Notes under the pieces: model-generated
Seen by the model: only the letters and a program-made list of their open reading frames with translations
The model's database searches: none
Told to the model about the DNA's origin: nothing
Shown here: positions 33,521-44,180 of the stretch, in pieces
Layout: every line of letters starts with the position of its first letter
How positions within the stretch are numbered: the first letter of the stretch is position 1
Made by a program: the position numbers and the translations under genes
Assembly (NCBI GenBank): GCA_021399445.1
Contig: JAJTUQ010000006.1
Span: forward strand, 3,720,001-3,784,000
Reading direction: 5' to 3'
Origin: Xylogone sp. PMI_703
Taxonomy: Eukaryota > Ascomycota > Leotiomycetes
DNA length: 64,000 nucleotides

Positions 33521-36114
33521 ATGCCGGATACTCGATTACCGAAAAGGCATCGGATATCGTTGGCTTGTACATCATGTAGAAGCAGAAAGGCCCGAGTAGG
33601 TTTTTCTACATACACTATTTCTTGTGCGTAGCTGGGAATGATGCTAATACGGCAGCTTTTAACCCTTAGTGTGATGGAGCCCGTCCAACTTGCGCTCCTT
33701 GTCTTCAACACAAGTTCCAATGCGTATATGAGCAACCATCCAAAAGCTCTAATAGTAGGTATGAAATCGATCAGGAAGCTTTGTCTGAGTGGATACCTCA
33801 GTCGCTGATACCACAAAAGTTCACGTGCACAACTGGAACAAAGGCTTAAAGACCTTGAAGCACGACTAAGTTCTGCTCCTCCACCAGCAGTGTCTCGCAT
33901 AGCTGCGCAATCAGAACATCATCCCGATCCTGATCAAGAGCTCGATACCCAACATAGTCAAGTACAACCTTCTACACCTGTTGATACAATAGCAACAAGT
34001 GCATTTGATCAGGTTCCTGCAGATAACATTGGCTACTTCGGTACGATTCTCAATGTCGTACTTTCAAGGTTATTACTTATGGGATAACAAGGACCCAGTT
34101 CAAATCATTTTCTCTTCTCATCTCTATCAAATCATTTCGCTGCAAGCCTTCGTCTTCAAATCAGAAATAGCCAGCTAGCACTTCCATCGACATTGAGCCG
34201 TAATGTCACGACATCACAGCCTCCACTGCAAACAGCAGACAAACCAAAATTAAACCCTAAAGCTCAGCTTACTGACATTTGGAGTTTGCCTGATAATAAT
34301 ACTTGCATAAATCTGATCAATCTATTTTTCAGTACAATTGGTTCAGTCATCCCTTGTATTGATCCACCACAACTTCTAAGATTTTCCATAAGATCGGAAG
34401 GAAACGAGCGTCACTCACGTCCGTTGCTTGCCCTTCTGAATATTGTCTTTGCTCATGCCTCTACTGGCCAAGATGATCGGAATGCTTTTCTATTTTATTG
34501 TCGATCACTAGCACTTCTAGACGAGGAGACATTACGTGGATCAAGTCTGGAGTTAGGTTGGTTCTATGAAACCTTTCTCTGAAAACTTATTTAGCTGACT
34601 CGACGAAGTACAAGCACTGATATTTTTGGCAAGTTATCAACAGAACAATAAAAGATCTGTAGCTAGCTGGACATTCCATGCTCTTGCTGTGAAAGCCGTA
34701 TTTCAATTGGGACTCCATTCAGCAGCATCTTATCGACACCTCACTTCTCAAGAAAGTAATATAAAGAAACGGATTTGGTATGCCGTTGTAAATCAGGACC
34801 GGTAAAGAATTTCTAATACCCTCTTCTCCAGATATACTAAGACCTTTAAGGTTACTCGCTTCCTGTTTAGGCAGACCCTGCCTGATTCCTTCACAATATG
34901 TTCGTGTCAGATTGCCCCAAATTTCTGATGATGGCGCCGCTGGATCAACGGGTCTTCAATCATATCCAATTGAGAGCCTGACATATTTCAATCATCTAAT
35001 GTAGGCTCGTTCTAGCTCTGCTTTACAAGCTTCAGAACATCAACTAACTTATGTAAGCTCCCTGCGGATTATCGAATCAGCAGTTCTAGACTCCATATAC
35101 GATACTAACTTGGAGTCAGCTGAACCGCCGCTCTCTGAAGAGGTAGCCATTAAGCGTCTTCAGCTTACCTGGAAGCTTGCTCAGTGGAGAGAGTGTGCCT
35201 TGCCCTTCTGCGATATCATCCTCGAAAGGAACATAGAATCAACCCCCACATGGTTAGGTGACATGGATCGTTTCCAAATCTTGTTATCTATCCATTACCA
35301 TTGCACGGTGTTATTCATGAACGGCGCAGTTATAGATGCATTTCTGAGAGATTTGAGCAGAAATAATCAAAGTGCAGCTGCTTCCAGTCTACTACTCGAG
35401 TCACTAGTTCCGGGTCTTAAAGATGACTTATCCGCTGCAAGATCACTACAGAGTATAATCGAACAAGTCATGAACCGGGATGAATCATTTATTGTCCGCA
35501 ATGGAGTATGGTGGATATGTAATTACTCATGTAAGATATCTTGATAACTTCAAAACTGCAATCAATTATGCAATCGGCTTATGAATTTCGCATCTTTTGG
35601 TAGCATTCACAATCAGTCTCCATCTCTTCGGTATATTGATGGCCTGTAGAATCCAAGAAAGTGCACTGCAACGCTATGAAATCAATATATCAGAAGTCCG
35701 GTCACTGCTACTTAAGAGTTTAAATACTTTAGAAATCGTAGGAAAGAAAAGCTTGATGAGCTGTAAAGCTCGGCAATGCTTGATTGGGTTTCTAGAGGTT
35801 TTTGACTCTGTCGGTAAGTTATACTCTCCAGATACCAAAAATTCTTCAACATACTTGTTGAGTGTGTACTAATACGTATTTATATAGCACCCCAAGTTCA
35901 AGAACCAATTGAACATGCTGACTCAGAAATGATCGGTGAATTAGTTACATCGACAATGTCGCCAGGTCTAGCTCAAATTATTGACGCTGATTCATCAGAT
36001 AATTATTTCGCAGACTATATCACGCAATCAGCGGACGATTTCCTTTTTCTTTATAGTCAAAATGCCTATTTGGATGGAGATATTGCTGTTTTGGATAACA
36101 TCACTGATAATTGA
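33521..36114 (+). CDS. Zn(II)2Cys6 transcription factor, nine exons
   Basis: Exons read: 33521-33595, 33670-33758, 33820-34040, 34092-34556, 34609-34801, 34851-35000, 35058-35530, 35604-35813 and 35888-36114. The introns are 49-74 bases, and the product is 700 residues. The Zn2Cys6 cluster spans intron 1: ACTSCRSRKAR then CDGARPTCAPCLQHKFQC. A coiled-coil linker (LEQRLKDLEARL) follows, then a fungal-specific transcription factor domain with VQALIFLASYQQNNKRS, AVKAVFQLGLHS, SNIKKRIWYAVVNQDR and LLACSLGRPCLIP. The C-terminus is acidic (DADSSDNYFADY), a possible activation region. Intron number is high and the sequence AT-rich compared with the other regulators here, as is the P450 upstream of it. 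Regulation of that P450 is plausible but not shown. Splice sites keep frame throughout, which supports the model. Confidence 0.88.
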
Positions 36115-36513
36115 TTTGGCTCTGTATTAGAATTGAGCGGGACTGATAATGCCAGAAATACTTACACGTGTAATCAGCAAATTATCTGATCACGAGTCGA
36201 AGGATGTTTTATTTTATCTCATCCAGGATTCATCATTTAAATAGCAGACACGGGCGGAGTGGGTCTTAATCTTGGCCGGTTGAATCCGAACAGATTTGCC
36301 AGACCTTGAAACTTCTGATGTGGATTACTTGTTGCACAGTTAATTAATAAAGACTGACCGGCACTCAGTAAGATTAACTTCATGTTATATTATGTTCTTT
36401 CTAGTTAACTTATATATGCATCCAAGTAAACGGCTAAAGAAGCCTGATATTTTCTCAATAGCCACGAAGGAAACTAAGATACAACATGGCGACATGAATA
36501 ACTTGATATCAGA
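36115..36513. other. AT-rich convergent spacer
   Basis: It separates the 3' ends of the regulator (plus) and the GPI-type wall protein (minus). No gene is seen. Confidence 0.45.
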
Positions 36514-37410
36514 TCACATCAACAGGATGCCAGCTGCGAAAGATAGCAGGACTGGGATACCGGCTGCAATGTGACTTGCTGCGTTTGGATTTTCTACGGG
36601 GACCGTCGAATTGGAGGGTCCCGAAGTTGGCGTGGAAGTCGAAGTAGATGTGGATAGGGTCGAAGTAACAGCCGCACTAGCTTTTGATACCGCAGCAGTA
36701 GGAGTGCTCGATACGGAGGGTGTAGCGGAAGAGGCAGGGGCAGAGGAAGAGGAAGAATCGTCTGATGAAGGCTCATCATCAAAGGCTTCGGGGCCATACG
36801 AGTCTTCCCAGCTCGGAACGTCGATGTTAGGACAAGCGGCCATGCACTCGTAAGCCTTCTTGGTTTCGGCCTCAATTTCTTGGTCAGACATATTTGCAAA
36901 ACTCTCGAAATCAACATCTCGAACACAATCTCGGACGCAATTATAAGATGTGCACGGGATGACCGCATCGTTCCCAAATGAGGTTCCCGCGGTATTCATC
37001 AGCTCCGCGGGACTGAATGTCGCCTTGCCTCCTTCGAGCTTGAAACCGCCATCCGTGTACCTGAAATCTGAGTCTCCATCCGCAGTAAGAGCCGTGACCG
37101 CAAGGGCGTAATACTCGCCGGAGGGGCCCACGTCGGCTGGGATGGTGACGCTCAAGGTGGTGGTGTCAATGGAGGTAGAGTTCACCAGCCAGCAAACGGC
37201 ATTGGTGTCGGATGACTCCGGTCCCCCTGGTGGCGTTATTATCAGCGACACGCGGTAGGCAGTGTCATCGGAACTTGGGCTGCCGTTGATGGTGAGCGTC
37301 GTAGGTTTGCCGGCCGTCACTACGGAGGGGAACTGGATGTTGTCGATGGCGCGCACGAGGGGAAGACCAACCGCAACGACTGCGACGGCCTTGGAAATCG
37401 AGAAAGGCAT
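36514..37410 (-). CDS. GPI-anchored Ser/Thr-rich cell wall protein, Kre9/Knh1-like N-domain
   Basis: This is a single-exon gene of 298 residues. Residues 1-21 are a signal peptide ending LPLVRA. Residues 22-130 look like the beta-sandwich N-domain of Kre9/Knh1-type proteins: VVTAGKPTTLTINGSP and the strand-rich YRVSLIITPPGG. A central part holds four or more cysteines (IPCTSYNCVRDCVRDVD, CMAACPNID). Residues about 215-275 are a Ser/Thr/Pro/Ala stalk. The C-terminus is hydrophobic (AGIPVLLSFAAGILLM) after a small-residue stretch NPNAASHIAAG, which is what a GPI transamidase site looks like. It would be displayed on the cell surface or wall. The GPI-anchor reading is strong; the Kre9-like label is by general resemblance only. 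Confidence 0.75.
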   Translation of the reverse strand: MPFSISKAVAVVAVGLPLVRAIDNIQFPSVVTAGKPTTLTINGSPSSDDTAYRVSLIITPPGGPESSDTNAVCWLVNSTSIDTTTLSVTIPADVGPSGEYYALAVTALTADGDSDFRYTDGGFKLEGGKATFSPAELMNTAGTSFGNDAVIPCTSYNCVRDCVRDVDFESFANMSDQEIEAETKKAYECMAACPNIDVPSWEDSYGPEAFDDEPSSDDSSSSSAPASSATPSVSSTPTAAVSKASAAVTSTLSTSTSTSTPTSGPSNSTVPVENPNAASHIAAGIPVLLSFAAGILLM

Positions 37411-38594
37411 GGCTACGACGTGCGCAAAGTAAAAGAATGGCTCGGAAGATACAAATAATATTTAATAAGAAGACAATGTGAACAACCAAATCAGCGATCG
37501 TAGAAACGAAGGTAGTGAGCGACTGTAACGGTTTCGATACCGAAAAACAAAAAACGAGGGACTGGAGATGCTTGAGGTTTCGGGGGGCCCAGATCGAGTT
37601 TAATATTAATAAGAAATAAGAGTACCGCTACTCACGAAACCATCGGCATTAATTATTAGTTGCAGTAAATTTTTGCGATGTCTTGGCTGAAGGCTTTGCC
37701 GCTCGGAAGAAAGTCTTGGTGTCCCGTTGAGGTAATCGGGCCTTGGAAAGGGGTCAGCTTACCGCACCAGACGGGCTTGGCTTGGGAAGCTGGGAAACAA
37801 AGGGGTATAAATTCACGTACAACGATGTGAGCAAGAGAGCCAGCGACCCGCTCAATTAATTTAGCCATAGAGTTAACATAAATCTAGTACTTGCGGCTCA
37901 ATCTGCTGGGAAATCCAGCTAACGAGCAACATAGGACATTTGTCGATGAATACGGCGGCGCATCTCTCACCGTCCATCGCACGCACGGTATACATCCTGC
38001 CAGCGCCGGAATAAACTATAAGTTAAAAGCCACGATAGAGCTTAATTACTTTTAGAGATTTCCAGACGGAAGAGAGTCGAGGATGAAATTTGTGTATTTG
38101 GGCACCTGGAAGGATAATACTCCAAAAGCGGAACTCTGTAATTCTATGGACAGGCGACGATAGTGCCACTTGCGGGTTGGAGGGACCTTCAAAATTTGAT
38201 AGGAAATCTGCGTCTGGACAGATTGTGGTATCAGGAAAAGCTGAGTCTCTCATAGGAGAACACTGCGCAACCTGATATAATCGCTTGCATGAACACGGCA
38301 GCTGTACTCATGAGACTACTGTGGAATGAACCGAATGGCATTCTAAAACAATCGAAATTTCGAATTCTCGATTACCTCGAATCATATGGCTTCCCTTACA
38401 AGATGAGCATTTAATACAAGGAGGCTTATAGATGTAAACTCTTTTCGTGTCGGTATAATCTTTCATAATTCACGCTCTTTTGTAGTTCAAATTCCAGATT
38501 AATTGATATTGTGTTGTAATCATTGAGAATCAAGAATTTTAAGATCTAAAAATATAGAAGAATAGAAAGGGCATATATGTATGTACTAGACTGA
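37411..38594. other. Spacer without clear genes
   Basis: Minus-strand frames of 70 codons (37656-37868) and 76 codons (38023-38253) show no recognisable domain and no signal peptide. The first few hundred bases would be the promoter of the wall-protein gene. The rest is AT-rich. Confidence 0.4.
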
Positions 38595-40109
38595 CTACTG
38601 CTGTAAGATCTCACTTGCCGCACGTTCTCCGGAGCGAATGGCCCCGTCCATATAACCCGTCCAGTACGGAGCCGTCTCCGTCCCCGCAAAATGAATGCCA
38701 CCAACAGCCTGGCGAAGAGCTGGGCCAAACCGAGTAAGAACCGTGGGAGGTCCATATGCCACAGGACCGCCACGGGAGAACTGCTCATTATCCCATCGCT
38801 GCAGGACAAACTCTGTGAAGTTAGCAGCTTCAGGGCCAAAGTAGTTGACCAGACTTTCTATGACTGCTGCCTTTACTGCGCTCTCGGGCTGTCCATCAAA
38901 CTCACGCATCTCGTCTGCCTCAATGAATCCCATGAGTGCGCCAAAAGAGCCATCACTTGGCGAATTGTCAAATGTGGATCGTATTATTCCACTGTTGCTG
39001 AGGACCTGGCCATTCAGATCCTGACTCCGCCAGAAAGGTGTCTTGTAGACTGCGATAGCCTTCCCTATTGACCCCATTGGCATTCTTTGAGTGAGTTGAT
39101 CGCGGCTAGCTGGCAAAAGAGGATAATATTCGATCCTCGACGCGAGAGGCGGAGACATGGCTACTACAACCTGTTTGGCGCTGACCGGATAGTTTCCTCC
39201 TATATCATAGCCATTGGAGCTTTTTGAAATGCTGCGCACCTGTGCATTGAACTTGATATTCTGTGTTCCAAGTCTCTCGGCAAGTTTAATAGCTATCAGC
39301 TGAGTGCCTCCTTCCACTCTCTGCGCCTGTGCAGCATCGGCGGTACCGGTCAACCTTTCCACTGTTCCAGGGTTGGTTTCGTTCCCCGCAGATGCTATAT
39401 AGCTGATTACATATAGTAGTGAGAGTTCGTCAGACTCCGCCGAGAATACGCTGGTAGAAAAAATATCCAAGAGGAAGCGGGCAGGAGCTAGAGTTGTAAT
39501 ATTACTTAGCCATGAGCCAAATGTCATGCTATCCCACTCGAGCGCAGACGGGTGCGTCCATGGGGCAGAGACATTAATGCTGGCAGCCATCTCATCAAGT
39601 GCTCCTTGGGCGGTCTCTGCTTGTATAAGGCTAGGAATGTCAAGGGGTGGAATTGGCGAAGAACCAGCGGTCGCCTGGTACGTTTGACGGATATTGTCGT
39701 ACCATAGAGTATTGTTTCCGGTGTTGTAGGTATCGTAGGTTTTGAGTCCAAGGCTTGCGATAAGGTTTAAGACGTGGTCTTGCGTCGGACCAACAAACTC
39801 AGCACCCAATTCAGTGATGCCTCCGTTCTTCAGATGAGCATTGAGGACGCGCCCTCCAACACGATCTCGGGCTTCTAAGACGACGACAGATTTGCCCGCA
39901 TTGATAAGATTCTGAGCAGCAGTGAGTCCAGACAGGCCAGCTCCGACAACTGCAACATCATATATTTTGTTGTGTCTTGTATCAATAGAAGACGTTTCAG
40001 CTAGAGCCGACGCAGCAGCGACTTGAATGATACACGCCAATCGCAAGATTGAATTGCGATAAATTGAATGCATTGTGGTGGATGGTGAAATATGAGCTTT
40101 AACCATCAA
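38595..40109 (-). CDS. Secreted flavin amine oxidase
   Basis: This is a single-exon gene; the longest frame is 504 residues. A start at codon 13 (40073) is preferred because it puts a signal peptide (MHSIYRNSILRLACIIQVAA) at the N-terminus. FAD-binding marks are the dinucleotide motif VVGAGLSGLTAA with the following VVLEARDRVGGRV, and the C-terminal GIHFAGTETAPYWTGYMDGAIRSG, as in monoamine and L-amino acid oxidases of the PF01593 family. Mitochondrial-type covalent-FAD cysteine is not evident. The enzyme would oxidise an amine or amino acid outside the cell or in a vesicle, giving hydrogen peroxide and ammonia. Several Asn-X-Ser/Thr sites (NVSAP, NITTL, NFTEF) fit secretion. A monocarboxylate-type carrier lies upstream on the same strand; a shared catabolic role is a guess. 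Confidence 0.9.
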   Translation of the reverse strand: MMVKAHISPSTTMHSIYRNSILRLACIIQVAAASALAETSSIDTRHNKIYDVAVVGAGLSGLTAAQNLINAGKSVVVLEARDRVGGRVLNAHLKNGGITELGAEFVGPTQDHVLNLIASLGLKTYDTYNTGNNTLWYDNIRQTYQATAGSSPIPPLDIPSLIQAETAQGALDEMAASINVSAPWTHPSALEWDSMTFGSWLSNITTLAPARFLLDIFSTSVFSAESDELSLLYVISYIASAGNETNPGTVERLTGTADAAQAQRVEGGTQLIAIKLAERLGTQNIKFNAQVRSISKSSNGYDIGGNYPVSAKQVVVAMSPPLASRIEYYPLLPASRDQLTQRMPMGSIGKAIAVYKTPFWRSQDLNGQVLSNSGIIRSTFDNSPSDGSFGALMGFIEADEMREFDGQPESAVKAAVIESLVNYFGPEAANFTEFVLQRWDNEQFSRGGPVAYGPPTVLTRFGPALRQAVGGIHFAGTETAPYWTGYMDGAIRSGERAASEILQQ

Positions 40110-41316
40110 AAGGCGAGCTATTTCATAAATACAAGAAGAGCTAGAAAGATTGCTTAAAACATCAGACGACTTAGCTTAATCAAAATGAAGAGAGAGGCAC
40201 CCAATTATTTAACATATCCCATGATAGCCAAGAATCCTTTCCGCCACAAAATGCAGTGCTGACCTTGAGGCAATAACAACCCCGCTCTCTGGAAATGCCA
40301 TCTCGTTTACGGACTCATTCTCATCCTTCCGCCAAGTGACGCGGGAGAGCGGATAAACTACTACACGTAATAACCATACGTCCCCCGACTTTTCCGGGGC
40401 GTAGAAATACCGATTGTACGTAAGTGTTTATATGAAGTAGGCTATTAGCTTAACTGTCTTAATTGCTAGTAATGCTGACGGGAGCTCTAAAGGCGCTTAG
40501 ATATTTAGGCCTGTATAGCACCTCCTACAGTTCCATCTTCAACAATAATGATAACCATAATGGCGCACCGCTTCAGCGAGAAAGCGAAATTATACTACTT
40601 GCTTATAACACGTGGGTTGATATTTATTGGACCTTGAAATACCGGTGAATAATGAGGCTGAGATCTCCGGGTCCTTTTTTACATTGCCGAGTGATAGTTT
40701 TAGCATATCGCCATACGAAGTCTACAATCAATTGACTTTCTGGTGTAAATTGGCTAAATTCTTTTCGAGATCTGGATTCTGAATCTATTATCTTTAGGTT
40801 TAGCGTAAGTATACAGTTTATGTAAATCCTATATCTTATTATAATGAGAACTAGACATTTATTAATATTTTAAAGGAATATCAGTAACTTGTAAATTGGT
40901 ACAATAACGCTTCATGTTGGACCAACCCTACCAATATCCCCACAAACATATTCCAGTCCAAATCTCCATTATTAACTCCGGTTTTTAATATTCGTGTGAA
41001 TGTGGGGCCTGGAGCATGTAATGTCAGTCTAGCAACTATGAGTGGGTGTAAGGACTCTGCGTATGTAATTAAGTTTTACTAATAAATTATGTCGGGCCAT
41101 TGAGTTTACTCCAATCTAGATGGAGAAGTATGGTATTACGGAACTCCGTGCGCGGAATCCTTGGCTCGGGAAAATAATAATAAAACAAGTTGAGGCTAAA
41201 TTAAATACAATTATAATATTTTCAGGTACTTCCAAGGGTCCCAGGTAGCGCTGATGTCCGCATAACTAGACAATCCTCAAAGAGCCAAAGTACCGAGGCA
41301 ATCCTGATAGCGCACC
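40110..41316. other. AT-rich spacer
   Basis: It holds the promoter of the amine oxidase and the 3' region of the MFS carrier. Very AT-rich at 40740-40900 and 41070-41230. No gene or RNA is recognised. Confidence 0.45.
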
Positions 41317-42772
41317 TCACCCTCTCGATAATAATGGCAGGAGTCTGTTTGGATTCCATCTCCATAGAACCACCCAGCCTCCAAGAAGCGAAGAAAGTCC
41401 CGTAAAGAGGATGATGGGCCCATAAGAGGTCCCATAACCAAAGCGCTGGCTGGCCGATATGGTTCCGGCTTTCAGTAGTCCTACGCCAGTAAATCCTCCA
41501 CTTGCATACCCGATTCCTCTGACACCATTTAGCAGACCATACAGCATACCGGGATCAACGGCCTCGTTCCTCTCAGCCGACTCACGTTCCATTTGTTTGA
41601 GCATTCCTCCCCAGGTAGCGCTATAGCCACCAGAGAAGAACCCAAATGTCATGGAGAAGATTATGAGGAGGCCAATACTACCCTGTGTAGTCAAGCCCCA
41701 GAACAGGAGAGTGGCTAGGGCACAACACACTGGTGGGATAGCAGACACGGTCTGGGCTGATAGAGAGAATCGCTTGTTGTCGCTCAACCAGCCAAAAAAG
41801 GCCGAAGCAATGATGCCGGGTGCATTGAACAGAGCCAGTAGTAGGGTACCTGAGGTCTGAGATAACAATGCGATATCCCGAGCATAGGTACTCAAATAAG
41901 TTTGCGGGATACCATAGCCAGAGCTTTGAAAGATAATGGCGATGCTGTAAAAGTAGATAGACCGATGTCTGAGGAATTGCCAGGGGATTGCTCGTGCTCG
42001 AGTTTCGTGAATCGATAATTTGGAAGGGTGGGTTGGTATCAAGAAGATAGCAAGTATGCTTGTTCCACCGACGATGGCTGTCCAGGCTTGCAGCGTGGTC
42101 CGATAACCATACGCATCAATCAAAGCTCGGAGTATGAATGGGCAACTGGTCCCAACGACGTTCTTGCAAGATAGAACGATACCATATGCTAGGGCACGGT
42201 TACTGCTAGTATACCATTCACCCAGAGAGAGCGTAATCGGACTATAAATGAGAGCACACCCGAGCGCAGATGTGATGCCCTGGGATACGAGTAAGTGCCA
42301 AACGGTAGTGCTGTAAGAGGACAAGAAGAAACTGAGACATGCAATCACGGTGCCACAAACAGCAGCAAGTTGGCGCCGATGAGCCCACCGTCTGGTGAAG
42401 AGAGCGAAGAGGAAAGGCATGGATAAGTACATAAAACCATTAGCGGTTGTGCCGATGACACCGGTAATATTGCGATCTCCTTCCATCGTCCAGTTGTCAA
42501 AGTAATATTCTTGGAATACACCATAGCTCATAACAAAACCTAATGGTGCGTAAGTAGCGCTGCTACCTGGATATGAGGCTCAACATACCCCAGATTGGGA
42601 GCTGAAGGATCCCAGAGCCTATGAGAACACACAGTTTTATCCGTTTAGATTCAATCACTCTCGAATTGTTCTGCTCCGCGTTCACGACACTTTGTTCAAT
42701 GTCAGATGAGCCTTGCTCACCACGAACCGATGTTCGTGCCTCTGTGAGCGAGATTCCATCAGCTTCTCTCAT
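41317..42772 (-). CDS. MFS transporter, monocarboxylate-permease-like
   Basis: Two exons, 42772-42589 and 42539-41317, with a 49-base intron, give 468 residues. A ~45-residue polar N-terminus precedes 12 predicted helices. The wording GFVMSYGVFQEYYFDNW in the first loop and ALGCALIYSPITLSLGEWY after helix 4 is that of the fungal MCH/riboflavin-transporter-like monocarboxylate group. A later motif is FFGWLSDNKRF, the second copy of the loop-2/8 signature. The substrate may be a monocarboxylate or another small solute. The gene is divergent from the GST gene, with 531 bases between the starts. Confidence 0.88.
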
Positions 42773-43303
42773 TGTGACTGGACCGTGACCACTGGGGCGA
42801 GTCAGTCTGTTCGAGAGAGTGGATAAAGTGGCTGAGAAGCTGGCTCCTCGCGTCCCAAAGAAAATTATTATCTACGAGCCCTCAAGAATTATTATTCATC
42901 GATAATATAGCCGTTGATTGAAGCGAGCTGACAGGTGGTTAACAGAGGACTTGTGGTTTGCTGAAAACTATGAAGAAGCAAAATGAAAGAAACCGATACC
43001 GGCCATGGTGACCTTGCGGGGTTTTATTTATTAGACCCCCAATAAATCATACCTCGACTAACCTCACGTAAAGCACTGGATTGGTTTATTCCGAGCACGC
43101 CAACCGCCCCCATTAGCCACTGGGCGTTCGTCATGCTAAAGGCGTACTTCTTGGGGAGTTACTTTTAACTTTGAGAAGGGTCGTTTCTCCCATTGCTCTT
43201 TAAGAAAGGGACAACAACCGGCCAGGGATACTAGACTTTACTTGCAAGCTGAGCAAACTTCTGTTATCTCCTTTACATCTTTCTACAACACTTGGAATCT
43301 ACA
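42773..43303. promoter_or_regulatory. Divergent promoter, MFS carrier and GST
   Basis: Both genes start outward from this 531-base stretch. AT-rich and GC-rich parts alternate; a pyrimidine-rich run (CTGTTATCTCCTTTACATC) precedes the GST start. No gene is seen. Confidence 0.5.
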
Positions 43304-44180
43304 ATGGCTGTCTCCGAGCCTGTGCACTTCTTTGATCTGTACTCTGATTTTCCAGGTTCGCAAGCCCTGCCCGGATTTCCCTAACTATTAGTACTCATAA
43401 TTAATGCGATACATTCCAGGCGGCTCCAAATCATGGTCCCCAAACACGTTAAAGACTCGAGCAGTGCTCAACTTCAAGGGCATCCCCTACACCCAGAGCT
43501 GGATCTCATATCCAGACGTCAAACCCCTCGTCACCGGCTTGGGCCTGTCAGCCAATGAGCAGGGTCGCCCATACACGCTCCCAGCAATCATCCACAAGCC
43601 CTCCGTGACCACAAACCCTAACGGAGCCCTGATGGACTCACTTCCGATCGCCCTACACCTCGATAAAGTGTTCCCTTCCCCGCCGCTGTTCCCATCTGGC
43701 GATGCTAGCTACGTAGTGTTCCTTGCTGTGCGCAAGCTCGGGAGTCTTCTGGAGCCTGCATACCGACCATTCATCATCGGCCGTGTACCGGACCACTTGG
43801 ATCCTCGGGGAGAGAAGTACTTCCATGAGACGCGAAGTGCAGAGGTTGGGAAACCGCTGTCGCAGCTACGGCCGACGGATAAGGAGAGCGTGGATAAGCT
43901 GTGGAAATTGGCTGAGACTGAATCTGAGACGCTGACTACAATGTTGAAAGGGAAAGAAGGGAAGAAGGGGCCATTCTTCGAAGGCGAAAAGGCCGGATAT
44001 GCAGATTTGATATTGGCTTGCCACCTAGCATTTATCGAGCGCTTTGATAAGGAGCTCTTTGAGAAATTTCTAAATCTAGGTGATGGAGAATTCAAGACTT
44101 TGTATACGGCTTGTGCACCCTGGTTAGAGGGTCAGGGTGAAGACGAAGAGTGGCCGGCTCCCCATGCTGCCTCGTCTTAA
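43304..44180 (+). CDS. Glutathione S-transferase-like protein
   Basis: Two exons, 43304-43355 and 43420-44180, with a 64-base intron, give 270 residues. The N-terminal thioredoxin-like half carries WSPNTLKTRAVLNFKGIPYT and, later, TLPAIIHKP and MDSLPIALHLDKVFP, the pattern of fungal etherase-like (LigE-type, GST_N_3) GSTs. The C-terminal helical half includes GPFFEGEKAGYADLILACHL. A serine in WSPNT is the usual catalytic position of this group. These enzymes conjugate or reductively cleave aromatic or epoxide compounds with glutathione in the cytosol. A GST of this general sort (UstS) occurs in ustiloxin clusters, but this copy lies 42 kb from the peptide gene, so no link is claimed. It is divergent from the MFS carrier. 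Confidence 0.87.

Noticed and set aside
43304..44180. Linking the GST to the RiPP cluster as a UstS counterpart
   Set aside because: It is 42 kb away with many unrelated genes between, and GSTs of this type are common.
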